A stretch of DNA of 64,000 bases. Origin: Ceratotherium simum simum. Its lineage: Eukaryota > Chordata > Mammalia > Perissodactyla > Rhinocerotidae. The position numbers were made by a program, and so were the translations under genes. The notes beneath the pieces are model-generated. The model was not told the origin of the DNA and did no database searches. It saw nothing but the letters and a program-made list of their open reading frames with translations. The stretch covers positions 950,540 through 1,014,539 of the forward strand of contig NW_004454177.1 in the NCBI RefSeq assembly GCF_000283155.1. Direction: 5' to 3'. Positions 23,501 to 36,120 of this stretch are shown one piece after another; the stretch's first letter is position 1; each line of letters opens with the position of its first letter.

Positions 23501-25185
23501 CCACCACTTTACTTTTTCCCTCTCAATCTGTCCCACTCGTGCCCCCTAAGACTACAGACTCAGAGAAGATAAAACCTTAATTACTTTGATATTTCCCTTT
23601 GGAACGCCCCCCTTTTTTTTTTTTTTGAAGATGGTGAATTATAAGAAAATACATTATCAAACATTAGGAAAAAAATCTTGGATCTATCCAGAGGTTAGTG
23701 TACACATTTAGTGAATCTCCTGTGTCTAACGGAAACTACTTTTAAAAAGAATCATCAAAGATTCATTCATGTTCACTTTATTTAGCAGAAAAGTAGACCC
23801 AGACACCTGACCAAACTGGTCAACTATCAAGATTAAAATCGGGGGAGGGCGGGACATGAGTATGTACTCTGGTTCCTGGAGGCTCATTATTTTCCAGCCA
23901 TCATAAACACAGAATATATCACTTCCCCCTTTCCTGTCCCATCTTACTCTATTAGTTAAGCACTGCAGGAGAGGTATTCCATCATAAGCCCCAGAAAAAA
24001 AGTGTGGGGGCTGGGTCAGTTCCACACATCATCTCTGCTCAGAGGCCTGCAATGCTCCTTCTGGCTATCGCTGTGGCCTGCCGTCCTCTCTGTTCCTGGG
24101 CTGACAGTCAAATGTACAAACAGATGGAGAGCAGAAGGCTACTAACCACGAATGAGGATGTTCTGTTTCATCAAAATCACACAGAAATCGGACCCACGTT
24201 AATGGGACTCCACCCAGTCTCCCAAATGACCAAACACATTTACCTACTTGGTTCTTAAAGGCATCCAACTATCATACAGCCCTGGATGGTGACCACAGCA
24301 GACAGTGTTTAGGACAGCTGCTCAGCCAGAAGCATCCATGTATATTTTACAAAGCAGCTCCTATGTGTGGAACTCAAAGCAGTAGGAAGAGTGCTGTTAG
24401 CTATGGAACAGACAACCTAGAAGATCGGGCAGGACGGAAGGTAGGGGATGATGCTAGGCTTTAATGAGACAGAAGAGAAAGAATATGTCCCAGAGTCCAA
24501 AGACAATTCCAGGAATTGAAAGGAATTGATCTAAATAATTTGGCAGGGGATAGTGAGGGTGTGGTGGGAAGTACAGGCACCCATTTCCCTGAGGACAGCT
24601 CAGAGGTGGGACACTGCACCTGCTTCTTCAGGAAGAGCCTCCTCTACAGCAGCTGCCTCTTGGTGGGTGGGGCTGCAAGGAAAGCAAGTAAGGCTGTTTC
24701 AGCCCCTGGTCAGATCAACTTCCCCCTGCTGCACTATGGGATATGTAGTTCTTTGAGTAAAGGGCAGGGGTATTGCCATATTTGCATTGCTTATAAAAAG
24801 TGCCCCTTGATCTCTCTGCCTGTCCTGAGACTATAAATGTGGATCGGATGCCTTTGCCAAAAAGGGTGAAATTCCTGCTCGCTAGAGTCTGAGTGCTGAC
24901 TGTGAACTGGAAAGATGGCAACGAAACAGGGAGAGACTCACAGAACTACAGGAGACTAGAAATACGACAGACCTTCAGAGGTCACTTGATGACTTCTGTC
25001 CCTGTACACAGAAAACGGCAGCTTCTCTTGAGAAGAGAAGAGACCGAAAAGGAAGGAGGGAGGAACAGAAGGAGAGTGAAGGAGAAAAGGGGCAGTGTGT
25101 GTTCCCACGACTGTGTGTGTCTGATTGTTCGGAAGGAGACTTCTCATCTCTTTGGCTCGTTAACCATCAACTCTTTGGAGAGGCA
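23501..25185. other. Unique non-coding stretch
   Basis: A 14-base poly-T run at about 23612-23625 is the only notable low-complexity site. No gene is recognised. A 106-codon frame at 24516-24836 (+) has no recognisable features. Confidence 0.4.
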
Positions 25186-25189
25186 GTTG

Positions 25190-25425
25190 AGCATAATGAA
25201 GGGCAGGCCTCTCAAGCCATTTTGCTTAGGTTTGAATTCTGAAGCAACCACCCACCATCTGAGGCAAGTTATTTAGCCTCTTTGTGCCCCCATTTCCTCA
25301 TCGGTAAGACAGGGATTGTAATATTCCTCAACTCATAGGCTACTATGAAGATTAATGAGATGACATAAGTAAAGGGCTTAGAATTGTGTCTGGCACACAG
25401 TAAATACTACCCAAGTGTTAGGTGT
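25190..25425 (+). repeat. SINE MIR
   Basis: MIR order is visible: 'ggtttgaattctgaagc', 'caagttatttagcctctt', 'atttcctcatcggtaagac', 'gaagattaatgagatgac', 'tgtctggcacacagtaaat'. Confidence 0.85.
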
Positions 25426-25434
25426 CTTTTTTTT

Positions 25435-26460
25435 TAGTTCAGTGGTTCACCTCCTGTCTTCTCCTATCCATGTGACCTCTCCCCCCAGAGCACGAAATGT
25501 TAAGATCCCCACAGAGCCCATGATAGAGGTTGACTGGACAGAAAACAAACCTGCCTGCTTCTTTAGGTGAATAAAGATATTTAAAAAGTGGTGTGAGACA
25601 GCCACTAGAATAAGGAAAAAGCAGAAAAGGAGTAAGGAAAAGAACTACAGAGGGGGACACTTTCAGGCAAGGCTGAGTGGTGGTAGACATTAAGGGGGAC
25701 ATGGAGGGGAGCTTGGGAACACAGCCATCAAAGAACAATAAAAGATTCCAAAGGAAAATAAAGAAGGGAAAGAAAGATTCACAAAAAAAATCTGAGAAAC
25801 TGATCAGGTTGGAAGTGGGAGGAGAAAGGAGACTAAGCAATTAAAAACTCAGAGTGGAAATTCCCACAAGAGGATTTGACCAAAGCGTCTGAGAAGAGCT
25901 ATGGGCAGACAGAAACTGCCCCGCATGAGGAAAACTAGACAAATGGCAGCTCATACTGCAAAGTTCAAGTCTGAATTGGCCTTGCAAGGCCGAACTGATC
26001 TCTGGAGACGTGGGGGTGCTGTGGGAGGGCTGGGGGGGAGAGCTTCTCAAGCAGTCAGGACAAGGAGGGAGTGAGATGGGTGGGAAGGATTGAGGTTCAG
26101 GTTCTAGGGGGAAAGGAAATAGCCTTGGGGACCAGTCACCTAGAGTAGTGTACCCTCGGCTATTAGGGGGATGTCAAGAGGAGAGAGGAACAGCTATTCA
26201 AGGACAAGTCCCAGCTGGCAGGATAAAGGGACAGTGCCCAGCCATCAGCCTCCCACAGTGGCTCGCTCAGGGAAGCTCAAACCTCATGCAGGACTGAGGT
26301 CTTTGCCAGCATCAGTGCAGATTTACATGGAGTTCCTCAGGGTAAAGACAACAAGGGAGGCCGAGGGGAGACCCACCTACCCTAGCCGCTGGCAATTCCT
26401 GAGACCTCACAAGCAACAGGGATATTAGTGATGTTACCTTGACATCAGCCTCTAGGCCTA
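25435..26460. other. Unique non-coding stretch
   Basis: Purine-rich on the plus strand. No gene recognised; a 133-codon minus-strand frame at 25439-25840 has no recognisable features. Confidence 0.4.
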
Positions 26461-26464
26461 GACG

Positions 26465-26700
26465 GGGCAGTGTAGCATAGTGGTCAAAATCTAGAGTCAA
26501 ATTGCCTGGATTCAAATTCCAGCCCATCATTTAATTGCTGTCTAATCTTATACAAGTTACAAAACCTCTCTCTAAGCCTCAGTTTTCTTATCTGTAAAAT
26601 GGAGGTAATAGTAATACCATTTCATAGAAAATGAAATTTAAATGAGCACACAGTGTCTGACACATAACAGGCACACTCAATAAATCTTAGCTAAAACAAT
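26465..26700 (+). repeat. SINE MIR, near full length
   Basis: Begins at the MIR head 'ggcagtgtagcatagtggtc'. It continues through 'gcctggattcaaattcc', 'cctcagttttcttatctg', 'taaaatggaggtaatag' and ends 'caggcacactcaataaat'. Confidence 0.92.
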
Positions 26701-26704
26701 GTTG

Positions 26705-28730
26705 TCTTCATAATTACTATCTTAAGGGCACTCAGGGGGTTGGGAACAGTGGGAACTCCACGAGTTCCCCCAAATCTCCAAGCCTTCTGCACGTGGTACC
26801 AATGCAAAGCTAGCACAGGTGTGGTTACACACTTTCCCTCACCTGCCATCTCCAGGCCCATTCACACCGCCTCCAGCCAGCAGCTAGTCTCTGTATTACA
26901 CTTTCAAATGACAAATTCGTGCAAGTGCTTCAAAAATGGACAGGGTCATAAATCCGTAAGGCAGACAACTCTCCTACTCTCTGCCCTGGAGGTTTACTCC
27001 TCGCCTGGAACCAATTTTCACAAAAGACTTACAGCCGGGCTGCAGAGGACTTCAGAGCATTTCACACAAGGGTTTGGGGTGAGGATATATGGGAAGCCAC
27101 AGATTAACTGAGCAGGAGGTCAGCAGGGAGGGGAGAGGGGGGAAGATGCCAATAATATTGCCTGACCTTTTTATGGTGCACAGTAAAGGGAGCCATACAT
27201 GTTTCCATTGTACAACCAAACACTCTACTGCAGACTGCGGAGGCAGGTGCTGGTAGAAGAGTTAGGATGGAAGATGTGGGGGTTGTCCGAATGCCGCTGA
27301 GACATCACTGGATGCAGGCCACTGGAGAGACCCTCTAGTGACTACTGCTGAAGGTGAGAGAAAACAAGATAAGGTGACAGACAGACTCTCACAGATCCCT
27401 GGACCGTCCAGTGAGAAGCAGTAGCCTCAGGGACTCCTGTTGGAGGGAGAGTGGCCTCACTCCTCCACTCTTCTCTGTAGTTGCCAAAACAGGCCAGTGG
27501 AAACTCAGGGAAAGTCTCCAAGTCGGGAGTGTTCTCTTTCTGCTCTCAGATCTCTCCCAGGAAACTGGGAACGAGGTTGAAAGATGACGCTACAGACCCA
27601 TCAATGCTTGGGCCAGGGGCTGGAAGGAGATGCAGCTGGCAACACGCAAAGGCAGGTGTGGAGGGGAATGCAGTGCTTCCAGAGCCCACTCCCTCTCCAG
27701 ACTGCCCTTAGGTTTTCTGCCAAAGGATAGTGGCCTCAATGCAGAGGTCTGTGGTGTAGCACTTACATCCAGAAAACACAGACCATTAAGCTACAGAAGC
27801 TGGGTGGGGTAGGAAAGAAAAGAAGGACCAAGGAAAACACTGTCTAAATGTCCAAGGAAGAACTCACTGGCTCCAGAGCAATCTGAGGAGAGGGTCTAAG
27901 AAGAACATACAAACCCATTTGCACAGCTCCTCCAACCAGCAAGTCTTCTTTTTCACTGGCAGCTCCCTTCTCCTAGTGTCCTCTCTTCCTAAGAGGGGGG
28001 AGCTGTCCTGCCAGGCAGACACCCCTGCCCTCCACGGTGGAAGGAGTGGAGTTGAAGCCACTCCCCTTGCCTGCTGCCTGCTGACTCACCAATGATCTCA
28101 CTACTGAGGAGGGATCAGACGGCCCTGCCCTCCTCTCCCAGCACAGCCAGGGCCACTGGGGGCTGCTGGTGAGCCCAGCAGAGAAACAGGACAGGTGAGG
28201 AACTCTTGCAGCTCACGCAAATACCCACAGGCAGTTCACCTGGTACGTGCAGAGAGGTAAGAGGACAGCAGTCCTGTTCTGTGGGTTAGGCACAACAGGG
28301 AAACAAAAAGAATGCATCAGAAAGAGATACTGTCAAACAAAAAATGTACTAGAACTTTCCTACACATACCTTGTTAACTAAAATCCTACGGCACTTCTCA
28401 AAATCAACAAGGCATAGGAAACGTACTCAGAAAAGATTTTTTTAAAAAGCTACTTGGCCCTTAGGCATATTTAACTGGATTATTCAGAATCCTTGGGGTC
28501 TATTCTCTCCTGGTCAATTTGTTTCCTGCTCTGCCTGTTTTGAAGCCTTCCTAGAGATGACCTTCATTAGTAAGACCCTCTCACACCTCCTATCTGGAGC
28601 TTCCGTTCTAGGAAGTTGGTGAGGAAAGATCCATCAGATCCAAGGAAAAGCAGAAGGTTCTGCATTGGACCCCATGTGCCCCAGGAGCCCATGGCTCCTT
28701 TCTCCAGGGAGTCACATAACATCGCAAATA
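26705..28730. other. Unique non-coding stretch
   Basis: No gene or clear repeat; a short MIR-like patch may exist near 27160-27250. Plus-strand splice-like motifs near 28123-28169 bracket only 27 bp and are not convincing. Confidence 0.4.
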
Positions 28731-28734
28731 ACAA

Positions 28735-28925
28735 CTTGAGATCTGGAGCTGAATCTCAGCTTTGCCACCTGTAAGCAGGACAGTGAACAACCTAAGCCTT
28801 TGTTTCCTCATCTAGAAATGGGTCGAACAGTACACGCATTGCTACGATGATGAAATAAGGTAGCACATGTAGAGCACAGCATTGAGCACACAATAAGCTC
28901 CCAAAATAGCAGCTATTATTCGTAA
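28735..28925 (+). repeat. SINE MIR
   Basis: Shows 'ctggagctgaatctcag', 'ctttgccacctgtaagc', 'gtttcctcatctagaaatg', 'gcattgagcacacaataag'. Confidence 0.8.
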
Positions 28926-28929
28926 CAAC

Positions 28930-29985
28930 CAGCACCACCTCAGAAATTACATGTGCCCACAAACTAAGGACACAGACACTCTGTGTTGTCTTGGGTTTGC
29001 TCCTCATATTCATAGATTTGCAGCAGTTTCCTATAATTATCGATTTCTTTACTGGAAGAGATCCCATTTCCTTAGCAAATTTCCCATTCTGGAAGTTATT
29101 CACAGAGGGGCAGATAGAAGGAGTACAGAGTATTTGACCTCTGAAATCCCTTCTTAAGGGCTCCTTCTATAGATCCATATTCTGCACCCTTATTTACAAG
29201 GACAACTGATTTAAACTCGCAGCCGGATGCGAATCCACCCACCATTTAAGACCCCGGAAGAGGAAACATGGGTGATAGTTCTGTTTCACTTCTAGAGGGA
29301 AAGAAGTGGAGCAGGTGAAACTGTTCACTTTATGGATCCCAAAGCGAGTCTGTGGAGGAGCCAAGTCAATCAACTAAGAGTTTCAAAGGTCCACCCCTGA
29401 GTTCTATTACTAACTCACCCATCATGCTCACATAAAGAATGACGCAAGGGAGCTTTTGTGTTTGTGTGTCTGTGCAGGGGGCAGGGAGTGTACTCAGACA
29501 CGCTCCACTCCCTTAGCCCCTCTTCCCAGCCCCAGGACCATTTTGAACCAGTTACAATGGGCTTCTCTGTAAGTCAATGGAAGAGTTTCACCTTCAGACT
29601 AAGGAGGAATGGCAAAAAGAGGGAGGGAGCCTAGCTTGTCGCTCACATGCCTGAGGATAACAAGAAAAAGACGCATTGAGCAACCTGGACAGTTAGTGAC
29701 AGATAAGATGAGATGATTGATTTAATTACACATCCCCTCCCCGCTTTCTCCTTGCTGGAGAATGGTGATTCTCTGGCTATCAGAAGGCAGGTAAGGGAAA
29801 ACCAGAAGCTATGCACTGATACCAGCGCCCCCAGGCTAGCGGTAAAAAGGCACCAAGTGTCTGCAAGAGGCTTCCCTAAAACTGATGTCATAGGCCAGGA
29901 ACGGGACACCTGGGGGCTCCCGGTCCCAGCCCTATTAAATTGTGTGCTTGATACTATTAGAGCAGGGGTAACAGAAGGCTGCGGG
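28930..29985. other. Unique non-coding stretch
   Basis: No gene or clear repeat. Frames of 104-117 codons are open on both strands around 29643-30027, overlap each other, and have no recognisable features. Confidence 0.4.
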
Positions 29986-29989
29986 CTAC

Positions 29990-30185
29990 AGCGCATGTTT
30001 CACAAAGCGTGGTCCAAGACCACCTGACCCAGAATCACTTGGGATACGTGTTAACTCTGCAAATTCCTAGGCCTACCCCAGTCCACATGACTCAGAACTA
30101 GAGAGACGGGCCCAGGAATCTGCAAACTGAATAAGCTCTGCATGTGATTCTGAAACCCGTTAAAAGGCTGAGGACCACTGCCTTA
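29990..30185 (+). repeat. MER5-type DNA transposon (hAT)
   Basis: Contains 'acaaagcgtggtccaagacc', 'ccagaatcacttgggatac', 'gcaaattcctaggcctacc' and the end 'aggctgaggaccactg', the layout of MER5-like non-autonomous hAT elements. Confidence 0.75.
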
Positions 30186-30189
30186 GAAC

Positions 30190-31295
30190 CTGGTCTCCCA
30201 ACTAGGCTGCTCATTATCAAGGGGACATAAACACTTACCCATGCAGTGCAGAAAGAAAATATTAGAACTTATATTTCTTTTTATCTCATCCTTTTAAAAT
30301 TTATGCTTAATTATATTATATACAAAATATTATTACAGTAATGCATGTATATGACTTATATAAATACATTCATACATTATATTGGTGGCACAACCTCAAA
30401 AAATTTTTACTGATAGGGGTTTGCAACCAAGCTGGAGCATCAATTTCTGGTACAATGACTTCTTCAACACCTATATAGGAAAGCAAGGACTAGTCTCTGC
30501 AAACTGCTGCACTGAGCTTACAGTATCAATCAGTGACATATTGAGACGAGAACCCAGGGGTTTGGCCTCCAACTGCATCCCAAGCCTGGAGTAAGAGGGA
30601 GACAAAGAGGCAGTGCAGAGCAGGGCAAGCCTGTGATGGAATCTCAGCCTGAGCCCCTGAGTTGTCCACCCACTCCCATTCCTTCTTCACTCTGGCTGGT
30701 TGAAAGATGGGATCTCTCCCAGCAGGGAATAAAATTTACCTTCCGACCAGCCATTTGTCCAAATCTAAATCCCGATTACAGCATCAGCAGAGACAGTTTT
30801 CTGAGCTATAATTAATACCCTCCTTTCTCAGGCAGCGAAGAAGAAATGCTGGAGCAGGAGAAACACAGAGCAGGTGATGGTTACACCTGCAGACAGTTCT
30901 GCTGACAGCAACAGAAGCAGCCAGGACTGCCAGAGAGGAGCCCCAAACTGGGAACTTGGGGAGGGAGGGGCAGACAGGAGCGCCCACTTGCTTTTCTGCC
31001 CTGCCCCCAAAGTCAGAGCTCAGTCCCCACCTAAAATAAGGTTCTTCTCTCTACCGTCCAAATGCCACATGTGCTATCTTCCAGAAGACCAGGTGATCCC
31101 CTGTGCATATGTGTGTGTGACTCAGAGAACCAAGGACACATGAGGGGCAGTCACAGATCAACCCATTTCCATGACCATGATAATGTCACAAACATTAATA
31201 GAGGTATAAGGGCTAGTCGGTGGCCCTCAGTTTGGGCTATGGTCACAGAATCCCATGATCATAGAATATCAGAGCTAGCAACAAGCAGTAGATAG
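30190..31295. other. Unique stretch, AT-rich at its start
   Basis: 30250-30400 is AT-rich. No gene or clear repeat is recognised in the remainder. Confidence 0.4.
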
Positions 31296-31299
31296 TTAT

Positions 31300-31490
31300 T
31301 CATGTCTTCATTTTCTCATTGAATATTTATTGAACACCTACCACGTGTCAGGCTCTGTACTAAGTGTTGGGTACACCCAGTGAATAAAACCAAGACAGTC
31401 CCTGCTCTCATGAAGTTTAGGGACTAAAGAGGGAGACAGACAACAACCAAGTTAATGAATAAACACAATTACAACATTAGTGCTAAGATG
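31300..31490 (-). repeat. LINE L2 3' end (antisense)
   Basis: Reverse L2 terminus: 'gaatatttattgaacaccta', 'cacgtgtcaggctctgt', 'ccctgctctcatgaagttta', 'gagacagacaacaacc'. Confidence 0.82.
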
Positions 31491-31689
31491 GAAAATAAGC
31501 CGGGAAAGGGAGGCCCAAGTTTAGGTTGACTGGCTTTCCCAACAACTAAGGAGTCATCACGTTGCCTCTCATGGACTAGCTGGTGGCTTACCTAACCAGG
31601 TTCCCCAACCTACAGTCCTCTAGGAGCTCAAAACTCCCCTTCCACATAACTCACAGGCTTAGCCCAAGTCCACTGTTTGCTGACAATAA

Positions 31690-31945
31690 AAATATCAAAA
31701 GCTACCCTTTACTGTGTGCCAGACACAGTGCTAAGCGCTTTTCCCATTTTATCTCAGTTTGATCCCACAGCCTCCACAAAATAGGTACAATTATCTCCAT
31801 TTTTAAGGAAGGAAATAGATTTGGAAAAGATAAAATGATTTTGTGAAAGCACCACAGCCAGTAAGTGGAAGAGGCAGAATTTAAACTAAGGTCATTCGGT
31901 CTTCAAAGCACTCCTGAGTTCCACACAACCACTGCAGAATCTTAT
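31690..31945 (-). repeat. SINE MIR (antisense)
   Basis: Reverse MIR: 'gtgccagacacagtgctaag', 'cgcttttcccattttatctc', 'attatctccatttttaagg', 'ccacagccagtaagtgg'. Confidence 0.85.
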
Positions 31946-32168
31946 CCCTGCCACCAGCACCATACCACCGGGTCAGAGAATCCCTTATTCCGCCATTATC
32001 TGCTGGGTGCCTAGTGTGTGCAAGTACTGGGTAGTCAGTACCTGAGAAGTCACCTTGTCAGAGGAAGGACTCAGTCTCTGTTCACTACCCTCAAAACTCC
32101 TGCCGTGAGAATAGCCTTGGGGAGAGAACTCCTGTCGACAGACGGCTAAGCAAACATGGGCATCTATG

Positions 32169-32170
<2 letters not shown>

Positions 32171-32223
<53 letters not shown>
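32171..32223. repeat. (TG)n microsatellite, about 26 units
   Basis: An uninterrupted TG run of 53 bases. It is followed by TG-rich spill-over (gtgcgtgtgtgagtgtg) to about 32245. Its length makes it a likely polymorphic locus. Confidence 0.98.
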
Positions 32224-32225
<2 letters not shown>

Positions 32226-32249
32226 GGGTGCGTGTGTGAGTGTGAGAGA

Positions 32250-33240
32250 GACAGAGAATCAAGATCAAGTCACCCACTTCCTCTGGCCCCTACCCACCTT
32301 TGAAATCCATTTAGCCTCTCTCACTACCTTTCTTCTTCCTTTTCTCTCCCTCACTCTAATTGTCCCATCTTTCCTCTCTCTTACTGCTGTCTTTCTCTTC
32401 ATACACACACAAAAAAAGAAAACCCTGCCCATAAGCTTACATGCCCCTCTCTCTCCAATGCCCATGAGCCTCTGAATTTAACTCTGCTCCTAGGGGCTGA
32501 AACCTCCTTCTTCTCCAGGAAACCTCCTCCCCTCTGCTTGTCACGGAGGCCGAGGCACAGCGTGTCCAGCTAGGAGCCACTGCACCACAGCTCTGCCAGG
32601 TGTAGGGCCCACATTAGGAAAAAGTGTCCCACACCTGGTTTATGCTCAGATCTCCCCAGTAGCTGCTCAAGCAGCTCTGGGGTCAGAGCAAAGTCCCAAA
32701 CGAGTGGAGATAAGAAGTGGACCCACAAAGTCAACACCCCTAAATGCCTCACTGGTGGGTCCTATCACGGGAAGGGAATTATCAGCACCCCCAAAAGACA
32801 CTGGCCTCCCTGCCCTGGGCACCTTAAATCAGGTAGAATACACTGTTCTCTAGAGCACTTTCTCTTGGGATCTCCAAGTTCTTTACCAAGTGAAGTAATT
32901 GACCACAAAAGAGGAAAATAAAGATCCCCAGCCAGTTATGAAGAATCCAGAGTCAAGTAACCTCCTTGGGAGACACACAGTGAGGCCCAGTCAAGCATTC
33001 CATCCATACCAAAGGGCCACACAGCCTCGCTTGGCTGCACTTCCTCTATCCTTCACCTTCAACCTCTTGCAACAGATCCCTGTCTCCCTGTTGGGGCCTG
33101 TCACTTGGCAAGGAACTACAATATCCCCAAAATGGGAGCCAACCCCAAAAGCATTGCCCCCTCTGTGAAGAACCCCAGGTGATCCCACACCAGCCAAGGG
33201 ACAATTCCTCATGCCCTAATCTCCAGGGGCCCCCTGCACC
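32250..33240. other. Unique non-coding stretch
   Basis: Pyrimidine-rich at about 32300-32410, with no gene or clear repeat recognised. Confidence 0.4.
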
Positions 33241-33243
33241 TAC

Positions 33244-33315
33244 TTGGCTCGTAGAAATGACAGCTTCTTCCTCAAGGAGGAGACGTGGTAGTGACAGGCC
33301 TGCTTTATAGCCGCG
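33244..33315 (-). CDS. Candidate internal exon (72 bp), gene not recognised
   Basis: On the minus strand the acceptor tract GACTGTCTCTTGCAG is followed by 72 bp and the donor GCCAA|GTAGGT. In the frame set by the candidate exon at 42545-42622 (phase 2 in, phase 2 out) it encodes a basic, helix-like stretch that starts AAIKQACHYHV. A TAG in that frame straddles the donor, so without splicing the frame would end here; this could be a terminal coding piece instead. A second frame is also open across the segment, which weakens the coding evidence. Confidence 0.33.
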
Positions 33316-33319
33316 CTGC

Positions 33320-34035
33320 AAGAGACAGTCTCAGAGTGCAGGTTCAGTACCATGCTGGGCTCAGGGGAGGGCCCGCCACATGGCAGCTGGCACCTCAAGG
33401 GCTGAGGGCTCACTCTGGAGCTGCGTGGACTTGCTGCCTCTGCAGGTCCTTCAGCTGTCGACCGTGGCTCCTGCACATGAGCTCTCCCCGCCTTGATGTT
33501 CAATACAAAACACCGGCAGGTGGAGGGCCCTGTGTGGGAGAGCCTGAGGTTCCCTGTTACCAAGATCCCCTCTGCCTTTGACCCATGCCACAGCTCCAAA
33601 CAGAGCCCTCCTCCATCTTTTAATATCCGGCAGCACTCTGGGCGCTTGGTGTTTCCTCTCCTCCTCTGTCCTCAGACAGGGAGGATGGAGCTATACCTTC
33701 ATGTGATGTCAGCTGCTGGTGCTAGAAGGAGGGGGAGGCCAGCGGGCACTGCTCCCAGTGGGTTTGCTACTTGGCTCCTTCCCCACGGTGATGGAGCTGA
33801 CTGGAGAGATCACCTGAGAGTCCATGGGGCCGTGGGGAATTCAGTGGCCAGGCAGGTAGATGGAGCTAGAGTGCTCTGAAAATATGCTATTTGGAGATAA
33901 TTCCTGGGATAGAATAAGCAGAATTGAAAACATATTTCCTTCTAATAGGACGCTATCTATTCTAAGTAGTGGGTCTGCATTCTGGCTTTGCTTCAAGTCC
34001 GGAGGCTTATCTTTTGGCCTCAAATTCCATTACCT
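33320..34035. other. Unique stretch, moderately GC-rich
   Basis: No gene or clear repeat is recognised. Overlapping frames are open on both strands at 33240-33880. Confidence 0.4.
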
Positions 34036-34039
34036 TGGT

Positions 34040-34205
34040 TTCTCCATTTGTTCATTCATGAATTCCACAAACACCTGCTGAGCACTTACTCTGTGCCAGA
34101 CACAAGAGACACAGATTCTGTCTTCCAGGGTCTCATGGGCTAGTGGGAGACAGACAAGTAAGCCAAAGACTGCACACCACGGGGCAAGTGCTAGACAGAA
34201 TTAAC
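34040..34205 (-). repeat. LINE L2 3' end (antisense)
   Basis: Reverse L2 terminus: 'ttcattcatgaattccac', 'ctgagcacttactctgtgcc', 'ctcatgggctagtgggagac'. Confidence 0.8.
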
Positions 34206-34359
34206 CACAGCCTACCACTACACCTATGAAACAGGCGTGATGAAACTTGGCCTCCCTACTCCAAGGGGAAGAAATGAGGGTGAGTTCTCGCAAGGTATGT
34301 AAGACATGAACGTCTTTTAAGCTAGTCAGAGAAAAGGCGATACAAGAAATCTCCAAATT

Positions 34360-35275
34360 AACTATATCCAAACCTCATACTACTCCCATTCCACCTTCCT
34401 TGATCTTATGGACGATCTCATTTCCTACTACACAGAGAAAATAGATCCTGCTGCTATTTATCTCCTCACCTTCCTACCACATCACCTATGAACTCACCTG
34501 CATCCACATCCATTCTTCTCTCCTATTCACAGCTAATCCCTTCACCTGTGATCTAGATCTATCTTTTCTTGCCTCCTCTGAAACCTTGCATCCTTATCTT
34601 TAGTAGGGGGTGCTACCCAGCTGAGCAAGTTGGAATCTCAGGACTACCTCTGAAGACCTCCCTTCTCTCTCACACCTGATGTCCAATCCTTCACCAAGTC
34701 CTGGACATTTTATCCCCTAAATACATCTTGAATCATCTCCTTTTTTTCACTACCACCATCCCAAGTTGAAGCTACTAATATCCTCTGCCTGCACTATTAT
34801 AACAGCCTCTTAACTGCCCCAGCTGATCTCTGCATCCACCAGGGCTGCCTCCATCCTTTCTCTACACAACAATATTTTCAGGATGCAAATCTGACCCTGT
34901 CACCTCCCCTCTTAAAGACTTTTAATGGCTTCTTAATGCTCCCAGAATAAAGACTAAAGTCCTTGTCATGACCAAGCAAACTCCTGCCCCATTTTATCTT
35001 ATCTCCTCTGTCTCATCTCATTGCTTCCTCCTCACCTCAGACTCATCCTTCTGGTCTTAGTTCAACCATTACAACCTCGCCCCTGCCCCTTCTCTCTGGG
35101 TCCAATTTCTTTGATAAACTCTCTCATGCAACCATGTTCCCTTCCTTTAATGCACATACCCAAGTTCGTATTTTCTCTGCCATACACTCAATTGTGTTAA
35201 TATCGTCTCCTCAATAAAACTGGAAACTCAATGAGTACATAGTGCATAATTGATAAATGTTGGTTGAGTGAATGG
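34360..35275 (+). repeat. LINE L2, long 3' portion
   Basis: Clear from about 34630: 'caccaagtcctggacatttt', 'aacagcctcttaactgcc', 'cttaaagacttttaatggc', 'gaataaagactaaagtcctt', ending 'tggttgagtgaatggatgaa'. 34360-34630 is probably more of the same, but very decayed. Confidence 0.75.
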
Positions 35276-35429
35276 ATGAATGATGTTCTCTCTGAAATTC
35301 TCATCTTTGACCTACCGGTTTCTACTTTAGAAATTAAAAAAGTCCTGTGTCTCCCTTTTTAAAATAAAAATTCTCCCCAATCACCCCTTCCTTCTCCTCT
35401 AGGTATCATCTCTATTTCTCTTCTTCGCA

Positions 35430-35880
35430 GGCAAACTTCTAGAATGAATTCTCCATGTTCAGTCTCTTCTTCCCCTCATATATACTCTTCTAAAACTGTT
35501 CTGTGGTTACCAATGACCTCCTAAATGCCACTGCAGAAGATCCTTTTTAGCTCTTATCCTACCTATCTCTACCCTCTTTGACTCTTTTTGACTCTTTCCT
35601 GCTTCTATGATATTTCTGTCTCCTAGTTCTCCTAGCTTCAATGGGCAATCTTCGCAAACTCCTCCTTCCTTTGCCTTCTGCTTGAACTCTGCTAATCCTA
35701 AGACTCTCGCCTCAACTACATTCTCATTTCCAAACAAGTAGTTTTAGTCCTGTCTCCTGAGCTTCAAACGGGTATAGCCAGCTGCCTAGTGTACCTCTCC
35801 ACTTACAAGCTCCATGGGTAGTTCAGACTCTACATGTCTAAATTAAACTCACTACCACCCATGCTCTTCAAATTCTTCCC
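35430..35880 (+). repeat. LINE L2 ORF2-end fragment
   Basis: A decayed L2 coding end with 'ttaccaatgacctcctaaat', 'agttcagactctacatgtc' and 'aaactcactaccacccatg'. No frame is intact. Confidence 0.6.
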
Positions 35881-35904
35881 CCTTTACCCAATATTTTAAT
35901 AATA

Positions 35905-36120
35905 ATAATAATAGCAAGCACATATCTACTTGCCATGTGCCAGGCACTATTCCTATTCTAATCATCTCAACAACGCTATGAGGTCTGAACTGTTATTATA
36001 TCCATTTTATAGATGAGAGTAAGGCACAGAGGTGAAGTGATATGCCCAAGATCACACAGCAGTGGAAGCACAATTCTAACCTAGGCAGGCACTTAACCTC
36101 TAAACTCTGCTGCCTTGTAT
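35905..36120 (-). repeat. SINE MIR (antisense)
   Basis: Starts with a short AAT repeat (about 35898-35913), then 'gccatgtgccaggcactat', 'tccattttatagatgagag', 'gcccaagatcacacagcag', 'taacctctaaactctg'. Confidence 0.88.

Noticed and set aside
32171..32475. Protein frame through the TG repeat (32176-32475)
   Set aside because: It is a Val-Cys run produced by translating the microsatellite.
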